Of a DNA stretch of 64,000 nt, positions 8,382 through 17,363 are shown piece after piece (positions within the stretch are counted from its first letter, which is position 1; the number at the start of each line of letters is the position of its first letter). Source of the DNA: Caulobacter rhizosphaerae (GTDB taxonomy: Bacteria; Pseudomonadota; Alphaproteobacteria; Caulobacterales; Caulobacteraceae); NCBI RefSeq assembly GCF_010977555.1, contig NZ_CP048815.1:4952501-5016500 (forward strand). The letters are read 5' to 3'. Both the position numbers and the translations under genes were made by a program. The notes under the pieces were generated by a model. The model saw only the letters and a program-made list of their open reading frames with translations. It searched no databases and was not told where the DNA came from.

Positions 8382-9119
8382 TTACTTCACGTCTGGGGCT
8401 TGGGCAACGCGGCGGTTACGCCAATAGCGCCACAGGGGGGGCAGCAAGGCCAGGGCGCCCATCGCCGCGATCGGCAGGTAGATGCGCGGCGAGAACAGGG
8501 TGTGCATCGTCACGGGCTCGCCGCTGGCGAAGATGTGGCCCAGGCCCGCGCCGATGCCGGCATAGACGAACGAGCTGGGGATCATCCCCAGGAACGAGGC
8601 CAGCAGGTAGGTCCGCACGGGGATGTTCATCAGGCCCGAGGCGACATTGACCAGCAGCAGCGGGAAGGCGGGGATCAGTCGCAGGGTCAGCAGGTAGGAG
8701 AAGGCGTCGGCCTTGAAGCCCTCCTCGATCCGGGTCAGCAGGGCGCCGGGCTTCTGGCGCAGGAAGTCGCCGAAAGCCGTGCGGCAGACGAGATAGACTA
8801 CGGTCGAGCCGCCGGTCGCTCCGGTCACCGCCGCCGCCCCGCCGCCGATCGGCCCGAACAGGAAGCCGCCGGTCAGGGACAGGATCAGGGCGCCCGGCAG
8901 CGAGATCGACACGGTGGCGACGTAGATCAGGATGTAGATCGCCGCGCACTTCAGCGGATTGGCCGCCGCGTAGGTCTGCAGGGCCTGTCCGTGGGCCTGC
9001 AGGGTCGCCAGGTCGAGCTTGCCGGCCAGGCCGCTGGCCAGGGCGAGGACCAGCAGGATCAGCAGGGCGCCCAGCGGCCCGAACCGGCGCAGCCAGGCCA
9101 GGGTGGCGTCGGGCGTCAT
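8382..9119 (-). CDS. TVP38/TMEM64 (DedA-like) membrane protein
   Basis: A 245-residue polytopic protein of the VTT/SNARE-associated family. It has an N-terminal membrane helix (about 12-30), then the conserved block IATVSISLPGALILSLTGGFLFG and a re-entrant/transmembrane core with LRLIPAFPLLLVN and SFLGMIPSSFVY. Relatives are implicated in phospholipid scrambling or envelope homeostasis; the substrate here is unknown. The start ATG at 9117-9119 overlaps the pyrD stop by 4 bp (ATGA), so a longer upstream extension of the frame is not used and the gene is translationally coupled to pyrD. Confidence 0.88.
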   Translation of the reverse strand: MTPDATLAWLRRFGPLGALLILLVLALASGLAGKLDLATLQAHGQALQTYAAANPLKCAAIYILIYVATVSISLPGALILSLTGGFLFGPIGGGAAAVTGATGGSTVVYLVCRTAFGDFLRQKPGALLTRIEEGFKADAFSYLLTLRLIPAFPLLLVNVASGLMNIPVRTYLLASFLGMIPSSFVYAGIGAGLGHIFASGEPVTMHTLFSPRIYLPIAAMGALALLPPLWRYWRNRRVAQAPDVK

Positions 9120-10192
9120 CCCGCGCCGACCGCGTCGGTCGCCGAGGCGAAGCCTTCGGCGCGCAGCCTGGCGGCCAGCTCGCGCTTGATCCGCTGGACC
9201 AGGCCCGGGCCGCCATAGACCAGGGCCGAATAGAGCTGCACGGCGCTGGCGCCGGCCCTGATCTTGGCCAGGGCGTCGGCGCCGCTGGCGATCCCCCCCG
9301 CCCCGATCAGGGCCAGGCGGCCGCCGTTGGCGGCGTGGAACCGGGCCAGCATGGCGGTGGAAGCGGCCAGCAACGGCCGGCCGGAGAGGCCGCCGCTCTC
9401 GCCCTTGTGGGACGAGGCCAGGTCGGCGGGGCGCGCGATCGTGGTGTTGCTGACGATGATGCCGTTCAGGCCGTTGGCCGCGACGGTCTCGACGATGGCC
9501 TCGACCTCGCCGTCCTCCAGGTCGGGCGCGACCTTCAGGAAGATCGGATAGTCGACCGTGCTGGCCGCCTTCAGCAGGCCGCGCGCCTCGGCGATGCGGC
9601 CCAGCAGCTCCTCCAGCGCCGCCTTGGTCTGCAGGGCGCGCAGGCCGGGGGTGTTGGGCGAGGAGATGTTGACGGTGAAATAGTCCGACAGCCCCCACAG
9701 CCGCGTCAGGCCGGCGACATAGTCGGCGATGCGGTCGGCGGCGTCCTTATTGGCCCCGATATTGGCCCCAACCACGGGTCGCCGCCGTTCAGGAACGGGC
9801 GCAGCCTTCAGGGCCGACAGGCGCGCCGCGAACGGCTCCAGGCCCTCGTTGTTGAAGCCCATGCGGTTGATCACCGCCTGATCCTGCGTCAGGCGAAACA
9901 GCCGTGGCCGCGGATTGCCGGCCTGGGCCAGGGGCGTGACCGTGCCGCATTCCACGAAGCCGAAGCCGGCCTGGGACATGGCGGCGGGGACCTCGGCGTT
10001 CTTGTCGAAGCCGGCGGCGAGGCCCACGCAGTTGGACAGCGACAGGCCCGCGACCGTGCAGGCCAGGATCGGGTCGTCGACGTCGGACTGGCGCGGGCCC
10101 AGGCCCATCTTCAGGCCGCGGATCGCCCAGCCATGGGCGTCCTCGGGATCCAGCGCATGCAGGGCGCGGGCGGCGATGTCGTGCAAGGTCAT
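9116..10192 (-). CDS. pyrD: Dihydroorotate dehydrogenase, class 2 (quinone-dependent)
   Basis: Fourth step of pyrimidine synthesis: oxidises dihydroorotate to orotate using FMN and passes electrons to membrane quinone. The 358-residue product has the N-terminal amphipathic helix of class 2 enzymes (LHDIAARALHAL), LAAGFDKNAEVP near the FMN site, VNISSPNTPGLR with the class 2 catalytic Ser, VSNTTIARP, and the FMN-phosphate loop IGAGGIASGADAL. Length and motifs are normal. It heads a small leftward group with the TVP38 protein; the DUF952 gene begins just upstream on the same strand. Confidence 0.95.
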   Translation of the reverse strand: MTLHDIAARALHALDPEDAHGWAIRGLKMGLGPRQSDVDDPILACTVAGLSLSNCVGLAAGFDKNAEVPAAMSQAGFGFVECGTVTPLAQAGNPRPRLFRLTQDQAVINRMGFNNEGLEPFAARLSALKAAPVPERRRPVVGANIGANKDAADRIADYVAGLTRLWGLSDYFTVNISSPNTPGLRALQTKAALEELLGRIAEARGLLKAASTVDYPIFLKVAPDLEDGEVEAIVETVAANGLNGIIVSNTTIARPADLASSHKGESGGLSGRPLLAASTAMLARFHAANGGRLALIGAGGIASGADALAKIRAGASAVQLYSALVYGGPGLVQRIKRELAARLRAEGFASATDAVGAG

Positions 10193-10202
10193 TGGGGCAG
10201 GC

Positions 10203-10547
10203 TCATGCGGCCAGCTCGCCCAGGACCGGCGCGCCGTCGGCGTCCAGCGCGAGCGCCCGTTCGGCCGTCACCTCGTCCACCTTCAGCGCGCGGAACAGGT
10301 GCGGGAACAGGGCCCCGCCGCGCGAGGCCTCCCACTTCAGGGCCTCGCCCAGGTGGTCGGCCTCGACGGTCAGCAGCATCAGGTCGGACTGGCCCTTGAA
10401 ATAGAGTTCAGCCGTCCGCTGGGCGGTGTCGTGGCCGGAGAAGTGGATGAAGCCGTCGGCCAGATCGACCGCCGAGCCGGCGAAGACGCCGGTCGCGCGA
10501 GCAGCGTCCCACTCGGCCCTGGGAAGGATCTTGTAGATCTTGCTCAT
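10203..10547 (-). CDS. DUF952 family protein
   Basis: A 114-residue soluble protein starting MSKIYKILPRAEW. It contains the family hallmark DGFIHFSGHDTAQRTAELYF and a C-terminal PHLFRALKVDEV segment. DUF952 proteins are small, widespread in alphaproteobacteria, and have no firm biochemical function. The ATG overlaps the sixA stop by 4 bp, and pyrD starts 10 bp downstream, so sixA, this gene, pyrD and the TVP38 gene probably form one transcript. Confidence 0.88.
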   Translation of the reverse strand: MSKIYKILPRAEWDAARATGVFAGSAVDLADGFIHFSGHDTAQRTAELYFKGQSDLMLLTVEADHLGEALKWEASRGGALFPHLFRALKVDEVTAERALALDADGAPVLGELAA

Positions 10548-11056
10548 TCGCCGCCGTGTCCGCCGTTTTCCGAAGCATAGAACAGGTGGCTCAAGGTCGG
10601 GGCTCCGTCGGGATCGATCGAAAACACCGCGACGGTCGCGGTGGGAAACTTGCCGCGCAACTGGGCCAGCCGGGCGGGATCGGCCGGGCCGCCCAGGGCC
10701 AGGCGCAGGGCCAGTTCGTGCAGGCCCGGATTGTGGCCCACCACCATGACCGTTCCCGTGTCGGGCGCCTCCTCGCGAATCGCCGCCAGCACGTCCTGGG
10801 CCTCGGCGTGGTAGAGGTCGCGGCGGGTGGCGGCGCGCGCCCTGGGAAAGGCCGGGGCGGCCGCGTCCCAGGTCTCGCGGGTGCGGCGAGCCGAGGAGAC
10901 CAGGGCCAGGTCTGGCGACAGCCCGGCCTTGGCCAGGACCTTGGCCATCAGGGCCGCGTCGTTCTGGCCGCGCGGCGCCAGGGCGCGCTCGAAATCGCCG
11001 CCCGACGCGGCGTGCTGCTCGGCCTTGCCGTGGCGCATGAGGATCAGTCGGTCCAT
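10544..11056 (-). CDS. sixA: SixA-type phosphohistidine phosphatase
   Basis: A histidine-phosphatase-superfamily protein of 170 residues beginning MDRLILMRHGKAEQ. The RHG motif carries the phosphorylated His, SSARRTRETW supplies the second Arg, and VVGHNPGLHELALRL the second catalytic His. SixA enzymes dephosphorylate phosphohistidine on HPt domains or the nitrogen PTS. I chose the internal ATG at 11054-11056 because the RHG motif starts immediately after it; upstream codons read through the metX promoter region. First gene of the leftward sixA-DUF952-pyrD-TVP38 group, divergent from metX. Confidence 0.9.
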   Translation of the reverse strand: MDRLILMRHGKAEQHAASGGDFERALAPRGQNDAALMAKVLAKAGLSPDLALVSSARRTRETWDAAAPAFPRARAATRRDLYHAEAQDVLAAIREEAPDTGTVMVVGHNPGLHELALRLALGGPADPARLAQLRGKFPTATVAVFSIDPDGAPTLSHLFYASENGGHGGE

Positions 11057-11132
11057 GATCCTCCATAGCCTTGACCGGAGCGCATCGGAAGCGCGCGGTT
11101 GACACGGAAGACGCCAAGCGGTCCAAGGCGGC

Positions 11133-12290
11133 ATGGCTGAACTCGACTTCGCCGGACCTGTGCTGTCGGAAGGCGGAACCTGGCGGTTCCCGCCCCATCA
11201 ACCCCTGCGGCTCGACTCCGGCGCCCAGCTGGAAAACCTGGAGATCGCCTACCGCACCTGGGGCGAGCTGAATGCGGACGGCACGAACGCCGTCCTGATC
11301 TGCCACGCCCTGACCGGCGACCAGCACGTGGCCGGAACCCACCCGGTCAGCGGCAAGCCCGGCTGGTGGACCCGCATGGTCGGCCACGGCCGGCCGATCG
11401 ATCCGGCCAAGCACTTCATCATCTGCTCGAACGTGGTCGGCGGATGCATGGGCTCGACTGGTCCCGCCTCGATCAACCCGGCCACCGGCAAGGCCTACGG
11501 CCTGACCTTCCCGGTCATCACCATCGCCGACATGGTGCGCGGACAGGCCATGCTGGTCGAGGCCCTCGGGGTCGAAACCCTGCTGGCCGTGGTCGGCGGC
11601 TCGATGGGCGGCATGCAGGTCCAGCAATGGGCGGCCGACTATCCCGACAAGCTGTTCAGCGCGGTGATCGTCGCCTCGGCCTCGCGCCACTCGGCCCAGA
11701 ACATCGCCTTCCACGAGGTGGGCCGCCAGGCGATCATGGCCGACCCCGACTGGAAGGCCGGCGCCTACGCGCAAGGCAAGTCACGGCCGGAAAAGGGCCT
11801 CGCCGTCGCCCGGATGGCCGCCCACATCACCTACCTGTCCGAACCGGCCCTGCAGCGGAAGTTCGGCCGCGAACTGCAGCGCGACGGCCTGTCGTGGGGC
11901 TTCGACGCCGACTTCCAGGTGGAGAGCTATCTGCGCCACCAGGGGGCCAGCTTCGTCGACCGCTTCGACGCCAACTCCTACCTCTACATCACCCGGGCCA
12001 TGGACTATTTCGACTTGGCCGCCGCCCATGGCGGGGTGCTGGCCCAGGCGTTCGCCGGGGCGCGCCATGTGCGCTTCTGCGTGCTGTCGTTCACCAGCGA
12101 CTGGCTCTATCCGACCGCCGAGAACCGCCACATCGTCCGCGCCCTGACCGCCGCCGGCTGCCGGGCGGCCTTCGTCGAGATCGAGAGCGACAAGGGCCAC
12201 GACGCCTTCCTGCTGGACGAACCGGTGATGGACGCGGCGTTGCAGGGCTTCCTCGGCTCCGTCGAACGGGAGCGAGGCCTGTCCAAATGA
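11133..12290 (+). CDS. metX: Homoserine O-acetyltransferase
   Basis: Acylates the homoserine hydroxyl from acetyl-CoA (or succinyl-CoA in some members) to commit carbon to methionine. The 385-residue alpha/beta hydrolase has [14 protein letters not shown], the nucleophile elbow GGSMGG with Ser157, Asp in FTSDWLYP and His in [11 protein letters not shown], a complete catalytic triad. It overlaps metW by 4 bp, a pairing typical of proteobacteria. The acyl donor cannot be read with certainty from the sequence, so the name follows common family usage. A TTGACA lies at about 11099-11104 in the 76-bp divergent region shared with sixA. Confidence 0.94.
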   Translation: MAELDFAGPVLSEGGTWRFPPHQPLRLDSGAQLENLEIAYRTWGELNADGTNAVLICHALTGDQHVAGTHPVSGKPGWWTRMVGHGRPIDPAKHFIICSNVVGGCMGSTGPASINPATGKAYGLTFPVITIADMVRGQAMLVEALGVETLLAVVGGSMGGMQVQQWAADYPDKLFSAVIVASASRHSAQNIAFHEVGRQAIMADPDWKAGAYAQGKSRPEKGLAVARMAAHITYLSEPALQRKFGRELQRDGLSWGFDADFQVESYLRHQGASFVDRFDANSYLYITRAMDYFDLAAAHGGVLAQAFAGARHVRFCVLSFTSDWLYPTAENRHIVRALTAAGCRAAFVEIESDKGHDAFLLDEPVMDAALQGFLGSVERERGLSK

Positions 12291-12955
12291 TCCGCGAGGA
12301 CTTCAAGGAGATCCTGCGCCTGGTCCGCCCCGGCTCTCGCGTGCTGGACGTCGGCTGCGGCGAGGGCGTGCTGCTGGACCTGCTGACCCGGGAAAAGCAG
12401 GTCGACGGCCGCGGGCTGGAGATCAGCGCCGCCGGGGTCGCCGCCTGCATGTCGCGCGGCCTGTCGGTGGTGCAGGGCGACGCCGACCAGGACCTCGACC
12501 ACTTCCCCGATCGCACCTTCGACTACGCCATCCTGTCCCAGACCCTGCAGGCGACGCGGCGGCCGCGCCACGTGCTGGACGAGCTGCTGCGGATCGCCGA
12601 CCGGGCCGTGGTGTCGTTCCCCAATTTCGGCCACTGGCGGGTGCGCTGGTCGCTGCTGCACCGCGGCCGCATGCCCGAGACCGAGGCCCTGCCCCTGCCC
12701 TGGTGGTCGACGCCCAACATCCACCTGTGCACCCTGGCCGATTTCCTGGCCCTGACCGAGGACCTGGGGGTGCGCATCGACGCCTGCGCCGCCTTCGCGG
12801 GCAACGGCTCGGCCCGGCAGATCGACCCCACCAAGGCCATCGAGAACTGGCGCGCCGAAAGCTGCCTGTTCATGCTCAGCCGCAATCCTCCGCCGGTCCA
12901 AAGCTTGGCGCGGACGGAACCTCCAGCGACCTCAGGCGATCTCTTCGACGGATGA
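12287..12955 (+). CDS. metW: Methionine biosynthesis protein MetW
   Basis: A 222-residue class I methyltransferase-fold protein with the SAM loop [15 protein letters not shown], then GLEIS, and the MetW-typical tract [12 protein letters not shown] and HRGRMP. MetW is required together with MetX for homoserine acylation in several proteobacteria and is thought to bind and activate MetX; methyltransferase activity is not established. Its ATG overlaps the metX stop (ATGA), and its own stop overlaps the next gene's ATG in the same way, so metX, metW and the phosphatase-fold gene are coupled. Confidence 0.94.
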   Translation: MIREDFKEILRLVRPGSRVLDVGCGEGVLLDLLTREKQVDGRGLEISAAGVAACMSRGLSVVQGDADQDLDHFPDRTFDYAILSQTLQATRRPRHVLDELLRIADRAVVSFPNFGHWRVRWSLLHRGRMPETEALPLPWWSTPNIHLCTLADFLALTEDLGVRIDACAAFAGNGSARQIDPTKAIENWRAESCLFMLSRNPPPVQSLARTEPPATSGDLFDG

Positions 12956-13755
12956 AGCTTCGTCTCATGACCTACAATGTCCACCGGTGCGTGGGCACGG
13001 ATCGCAAGCTCGACGTCGAGCGTGTGGCCGAGGTCATCGCTGCGGAAAACGCCGACGTGGTGGCGCTTCAGGAGCTGGACGTCCGCCGGGCCCGCACCCG
13101 GGGCGTGGACCAGGTCCACCGCCTGGCCGAACTGCTGAAGATGCGCTCGCATTTCCATCCGGCCATGACGGTGGAGGAAGAGCTCTACGGCGACGCGATC
13201 CTGACCGCCCTGCCCGAGAAGAAGGTCAAGGCCGACGGCCTGCCGCTGTATCCGCGCATCCCCGGCCTGGAGCCGCGCGGCGCCATCTGGATCACGGTCG
13301 ACGTCGGCGGAACGCCGGTGCAGATCATCAACACCCACCTGGGCCTGGTGCCCCAGGAGCAGAAGCGCCAGGCCGCCGCCCTGCTGGGCGAGCAATGGAT
13401 GGCGCACGAGGACTGGAAGGCTCCGGGCATCCTGCTGGGCGATTTCAACGCCAGCCCCTATTCGGCGACCTACCGCCTGCTCAGGACCGTCCTGCGCGAC
13501 GCCCAGGGCCGCAGCGCGTCGTGGACGAGGACGCCGACCGCGACCTTCCCCTCGAGCTTCCCGTTCATGCGCATCGACCACGTCTTCCTGACCAAGGGCC
13601 TGGAGACGGTGGCGGTGCGCTCGCCTTACGGGTCGCTGGCCCGGGCGGCCTCGGACCACCTGCCGCTGGTGGTCGACCTGGAAATCAGTCCTGCAGGTGA
13701 TCCGGCAGGATCGGCGACTGGTGATCGTCCATCAGGCGGTGCAGCTCGCGCTTGA
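12952..13755 (+). CDS. Endonuclease/exonuclease/phosphatase (EEP) family protein
   Basis: A 267-residue DNase-I-fold metal hydrolase. Catalytic signatures are in order: MTYNVHR (Asn), LQELD (Glu), NTHLGL, GDFNASPYS (Asp, Asn), and the C-terminal SDHLPLVVD (Asp-His pair). No signal peptide is apparent. Family members hydrolyse phosphodiesters in nucleic acids, sphingomyelin or inositol phospholipids; the substrate here is unknown. The start ATG overlaps the metW stop. The last 71 bp overlap the 3' end of a convergent phospholipase-D-like gene, a linkage that suggests a shared lipid-phosphodiester role (inference). Confidence 0.88.
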   Translation: MKLRLMTYNVHRCVGTDRKLDVERVAEVIAAENADVVALQELDVRRARTRGVDQVHRLAELLKMRSHFHPAMTVEEELYGDAILTALPEKKVKADGLPLYPRIPGLEPRGAIWITVDVGGTPVQIINTHLGLVPQEQKRQAAALLGEQWMAHEDWKAPGILLGDFNASPYSATYRLLRTVLRDAQGRSASWTRTPTATFPSSFPFMRIDHVFLTKGLETVAVRSPYGSLARAASDHLPLVVDLEISPAGDPAGSATGDRPSGGAARA

Positions 13756-15220
13756 GCCGCTTGCGACGGCCCCAAGGCCGCCAGGCGTCGGTGGGCGAGA
13801 TGGCGTCGCCCAGGCTCCAGTCGGCGATGAACTGCTGGACGCCGGTCAGCGGCTTGACCGGCACCGGCGCCAGGCGGCGCGGCTGGCCGTCCTTGCGATC
13901 CAGTTCGTTGATCGTCGCGGCCAGGCCGCCCAGGCGGTCGTAGGTCTCCAGCACATAGCCGGTCTCATGGTCGAGGAAGTGGCCGATCAGCCGCCCCAGA
14001 AAGGCGCGAACCGCGGCGCGGCTGGTCTCGTCGGTCCCCTCGAAGGCGATGTCGCACTCGGTGTCCAGCCCGATCGAGCGGTTGTTGAGGTTGGCCGAGC
14101 CCAGGCGCAGCACCCGGTCGTCCATGATCGCCACCTTGGAGTGGACGATGATCGTCGCGCCCTTCGGCGTGCGGGCGCTGAAGGCCGAGAAGCGGCCGTG
14201 GACGTCGATCTCGCGCAGGCGGTTGATGGCCGAGGTGCGGGCGCTGTCCATGGTCATCTGGTCGAAATAGCTGGGGCTGTGGGCCGGGCCGACCGTCACC
14301 ACCTCGGGCCCGTCCGGCTCGGCCAGGCGGTCGGCCAGGGCTTCGACGATGATCGGCGAGGTCAGGTACTGGTTCTCCAGATAGACCAGCCGCTTGGCCA
14401 CCTTGATGCTGGCCAGGTGCATCAGCATCGACTCGTTGATCTCGGCGTCGTCCTTCCAGGCCGGCTGGGTGCGGCAGACGGCGACCGGAACGTTGCGGAG
14501 ATCCGGCGTCAGATAGTCCGGCCAGGGCGCTTCCTCGGGCTTTTCCGAGCGCTCCAGCGACTCGCCCGTCGACCGGACCCAGCGGGCGATGAACAGGTCG
14601 CCCAGGGCCTCTGCCGCCTTGCCGTCGACCATCGCCGCCACCTCGTGGCGAGCCGGGTAGTGGCGGCCGGTCGGCAGGCGGCGGCGCGGGTCGTTGTCCA
14701 GGTGCTGGGTGGTGTCCCAGCGATCGACGCCGATGTCGCCGCCGCTGACCAGGGCCACCGAGCCGTCGACCACGACTACCTTCTGGTGATGGCTGGCGCT
14801 GGCCGGCAGGGTGTTGTCCAGGTGGTACTTCACCCGTGAGCCGGTGAAGAACACCTGGCCGCGATGAGGTCCGAACAGCTGCGAGGCGGCGATCGGGAAG
14901 GGCATGTCCCAGACCAGGATCCGCACGTCGAGCGCCGGGTTCAGGGCCGCCTGGCGGCGCAGCAGCAGGCCGATGCGGTCCACGTGCCGGGGGTCCCGGC
15001 TCTTGCGGACCCGGTCGGGATCCAGGCGCGTCAGCGGGTCGAACACCCAGGCCAGGATCCAGATCGACTTCTTGGCCGTCAGCAGGATGGACTTCAGCGC
15101 GTCGAACGCCTCGTCATTGTCGATGAACAGCGCCAACCGGTCGGCCTGCTCCACGCGCCAGCAGGTGGCGCCGGGCCTGAGCAGGGAAGCGGAGGTAAGC
15201 GAGGATGCGTCGTCGGCCAT
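13685..15220 (-). CDS. Phospholipase D-like protein with two HKD motifs
   Basis: A 511-residue PLD-superfamily enzyme. The first HxK(x4)D motif is in SHHQKVVVVDG (about residues 143-151) with SGGDIG, and the second is IVHSKVAIMDD followed by GSANLNNRS. Both are complete, as needed for a phosphohistidine mechanism. It lacks the N-terminal membrane helices of cardiolipin synthases and resembles phosphatidyltransferase/phospholipase D proteins. The ATG at 15218-15220 has AGGGG upstream, which I prefer to an ATG ten codons earlier. It converges on and overlaps the EEP gene by 71 bp. Confidence 0.88.
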   Translation of the reverse strand: MADDASSLTSASLLRPGATCWRVEQADRLALFIDNDEAFDALKSILLTAKKSIWILAWVFDPLTRLDPDRVRKSRDPRHVDRIGLLLRRQAALNPALDVRILVWDMPFPIAASQLFGPHRGQVFFTGSRVKYHLDNTLPASASHHQKVVVVDGSVALVSGGDIGVDRWDTTQHLDNDPRRRLPTGRHYPARHEVAAMVDGKAAEALGDLFIARWVRSTGESLERSEKPEEAPWPDYLTPDLRNVPVAVCRTQPAWKDDAEINESMLMHLASIKVAKRLVYLENQYLTSPIIVEALADRLAEPDGPEVVTVGPAHSPSYFDQMTMDSARTSAINRLREIDVHGRFSAFSARTPKGATIIVHSKVAIMDDRVLRLGSANLNNRSIGLDTECDIAFEGTDETSRAAVRAFLGRLIGHFLDHETGYVLETYDRLGGLAATINELDRKDGQPRRLAPVPVKPLTGVQQFIADWSLGDAISPTDAWRPWGRRKRLKRELHRLMDDHQSPILPDHLQD

Positions 15221-15312
15221 ATCGCCCCTTGTGCCATGGAAATTCGTCAACGCACGGACCCATGTTATGGCTCCGCTTGGATTGAATGCTGACCCATGTT
15301 TGTTGAACGCCG

Positions 15313-16869
15313 ATGACCGCCCAGACGCCCGCCCACCACGTCCTCGCCGACCGCAAGCGCCTGTGGGCCTTCTGGCTGGGCTGCCTGGTGGTCACGGCCG
15401 GGGTGATCCTGCACGTGCCGATGTACCTGATGGGGGCCGACATCGGCTACCAGCTGGCCGGCATGAAGATGGACCTGGGCATGACCGTGGGCATGCTGAT
15501 CATCCCGCCCGGCTGCGCCCTGGCCGGCTGGGGCCTGCTGCCCCGGCGCGGCGTCGACCATCACCTGGAGCACACGATCGAGGTCACCCCGCCCGAGGAC
15601 GCGCCGCTGTCCGCGGCCCATTGGGGCCTGATGCTGGTGCTGGTGGTGGCCCTGATCATCGACATCATGAAGCCGGCCAGCCTGGGCTTCGTAGTGCCCG
15701 GCATGATCAAGGAGTACGGGGTGACCAAGGCCATGGTCGCCTGGCTGCCGTTCGCCGCCCTGACCGGCACCGTGGCCGGCTCGATCATCTGGGGCGCCCT
15801 GGCGGACGTCTTCGGGCGGCGGGCCTCGATCCTGCTGTCGGCGGTGATGTTCGTCGGCACCTCGATCTGCGGGGCCATGCCCGATTTCTGGTGGAACGTG
15901 ATCATGTGCTTCATGATGGGCGCGGCGGCCGGCGGGCTGCTGCCGGTGGTCTACGCCCTGCTGGCCGAGACCATGCCGTCCAAGCACCGCGGCTGGGCCC
16001 TGGTGCTGGTCGGCGGCCTGGGGGCGGTGGGCGGCTACCTGGCCTCGTCCGGCTGCTCGGCCTGGCTGCAGCCGGTGTTCGGCTGGCGGATCATGTGGTT
16101 CCTGAACCTGCCGACCGGCCTGATCCTGATCGCCCTGTCCGGCTTCATTCCCGAATCGGCCAAGTTCCTGATGGCCATTGGCCGCCTCGACGCCGCCCAT
16201 GCGGTGATGAAGCGGTTCGGCTCGGTCGTCCGCGAGAAGGAGGACAGGCCCGAGGACCACCACCACGTCCTGACGTCGCCGCCGGTCGAGCGGCGCTTCA
16301 TGGGCAAGACCGCGGCCCTGAGCATCGCCGCCGTGGCGTGGGGCCTGGTCAATTTCGGCCTGCTGCTGTGGCTGCCGGCCGAGCTGGTCGCCGAGGGCCA
16401 CAGCGTCGGCGTCTCAAGCCAGCTGCTGGCCAAGTCGGCCCTGATCGCCTTCCCGACGGTCTTCGTGTGCGCCTTCCTCTACAGCCGCTGGAGCACCAAG
16501 TGGTCGATGGCCGCGACGATCGCGGTCAGCGCCCTGGGCGTGGCCGGCGTGTTGACCATCGGCCCCGGCGTCAGCCCGGTGCTGCCGGTGGCCCTGATGA
16601 TCATCGGCACGAACGGCCTGCTGGCCATCCTGCTGCCCTACACCGCCGAGAGCTTCCCCCTACGGATCCGCGGCCGCGCCACGGGCTGGGTGGCGGCGTG
16701 CAGCAAGTCGGGCGGGCTGATCGCCCAGCTGCTGGGCATCCTGGCCGCCGTGCCGCCCCTGAAGGTCGCCGCCCTGATGATCATCGCGCCCCTGGCCCTG
16801 GCCCTGGCCCTGGTGGCCTGGTTCGGCACCGAGACGCGCGGCCGGGACCTGCGGGAACTGGAGAGGTAG
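15313..16869 (+). CDS. Major facilitator superfamily transporter
   Basis: A 518-residue polytopic protein with about 12 predicted membrane helices. The loop 2-3 signature appears as WGALADVFGRRASIL, and a sugar-porter-like PESAKFL follows helix 6. A cytoplasmic His/Asp-rich loop (KEDRPEDHHHV) separates the two halves. The combination recalls the aromatic-acid/sugar porter clades, but the substrate cannot be told from sequence. It is divergent from the PLD gene across about 90 bp, and a long palindromic repeat follows the stop. Confidence 0.88.
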   Translation: MTAQTPAHHVLADRKRLWAFWLGCLVVTAGVILHVPMYLMGADIGYQLAGMKMDLGMTVGMLIIPPGCALAGWGLLPRRGVDHHLEHTIEVTPPEDAPLSAAHWGLMLVLVVALIIDIMKPASLGFVVPGMIKEYGVTKAMVAWLPFAALTGTVAGSIIWGALADVFGRRASILLSAVMFVGTSICGAMPDFWWNVIMCFMMGAAAGGLLPVVYALLAETMPSKHRGWALVLVGGLGAVGGYLASSGCSAWLQPVFGWRIMWFLNLPTGLILIALSGFIPESAKFLMAIGRLDAAHAVMKRFGSVVREKEDRPEDHHHVLTSPPVERRFMGKTAALSIAAVAWGLVNFGLLLWLPAELVAEGHSVGVSSQLLAKSALIAFPTVFVCAFLYSRWSTKWSMAATIAVSALGVAGVLTIGPGVSPVLPVALMIIGTNGLLAILLPYTAESFPLRIRGRATGWVAACSKSGGLIAQLLGILAAVPPLKVAALMIIAPLALALALVAWFGTETRGRDLRELER

Positions 16870-16875
16870 GCGCCC

Positions 16876-16982
16876 TGCGTCCTTCGAGGCCCGCTACGCG
16901 GGCGCCTCAGGATGAGGAGATCAAAGCCAATCCAACATCCTCATCCTGAGGTGCGAGCCACAGGCGAGCCTCGAAGGACGCA
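16876..16982. repeat. Dispersed palindromic intergenic repeat, copy A
   Basis: An element of about 107 bp with terminal arms TGCGTCCTTCGAGG and CCTCGAAGGACGCA and inner arms CCTCAGGATGAGGA and TCCTCATCCTGAGG. It could fold into a long cruciform or RNA hairpin. It sits between the convergent MFS and PII genes. Related copies are at 19499-19597, 30628-30730 and 49718-49822. No GANTC site is present in it. Confidence 0.85.
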
Positions 16983-16989
16983 GTGAGGA

Positions 16990-17334
16990 TCAGCCCGCGA
17001 TGGCCGCGGCGTCGCGTTCGCCGGTACGGATGCGCAGGGCCTGTTCCAGGTCCATGACGAACACCTTGCCGTCGCCGATCTTGCCGGTGTTGGCGGTGCG
17101 CTGCAGGGCCTCGACCACCGGCTCGACCACGTCGGTGGGCACGGCGATCTCCAGCTTGACCTTGGGCAGCAGCTTCACCTCGTACTCGGCGCCGCGATAG
17201 ACTTCGGTCTTGCCCTTCTGTCGGCCGTAGCCGCGGACCTCGGTGACCGTCAGGCCCGAGGCGCCCGCCTCGGTGACCGCCTCAAGCACGGCGTCCAGGC
17301 GACTGGGCTTGATAACGGCGACGATCATCTTCAT
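16990..17334 (-). CDS. Nitrogen regulatory protein PII (GlnB/GlnK)
   Basis: A 114-residue trimeric signal protein that senses 2-oxoglutarate, ATP/ADP and, through uridylylation, glutamine. The N-terminus MKMIVAVIKP, the T-loop GYGRQKGKTEVYRGAEYEV with uridylylated Tyr51, and the C-terminal TGKIGDGKVFV B-loop are all present. It is not next to amtB or glnA in this window, so GlnB versus GlnK cannot be decided. The window's urea/guanidine uptake cluster would fall within nitrogen control, but no direct link is visible. Confidence 0.95.
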   Translation of the reverse strand: MKMIVAVIKPSRLDAVLEAVTEAGASGLTVTEVRGYGRQKGKTEVYRGAEYEVKLLPKVKLEIAVPTDVVEPVVEALQRTANTGKIGDGKVFVMDLEQALRIRTGERDAAAIAG

Positions 17335-17363
17335 GGCGCGGCTCCCGCTGGCGTCGGCTTGTT

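Noticed and set aside
8382..9698. A 438-residue protein covering the TVP38 gene and part of pyrD
   Set aside because: The upstream half is an antisense-like composition shadow of pyrD; the ATG at 9117-9119 overlaps the pyrD stop and begins the recognisable membrane protein.
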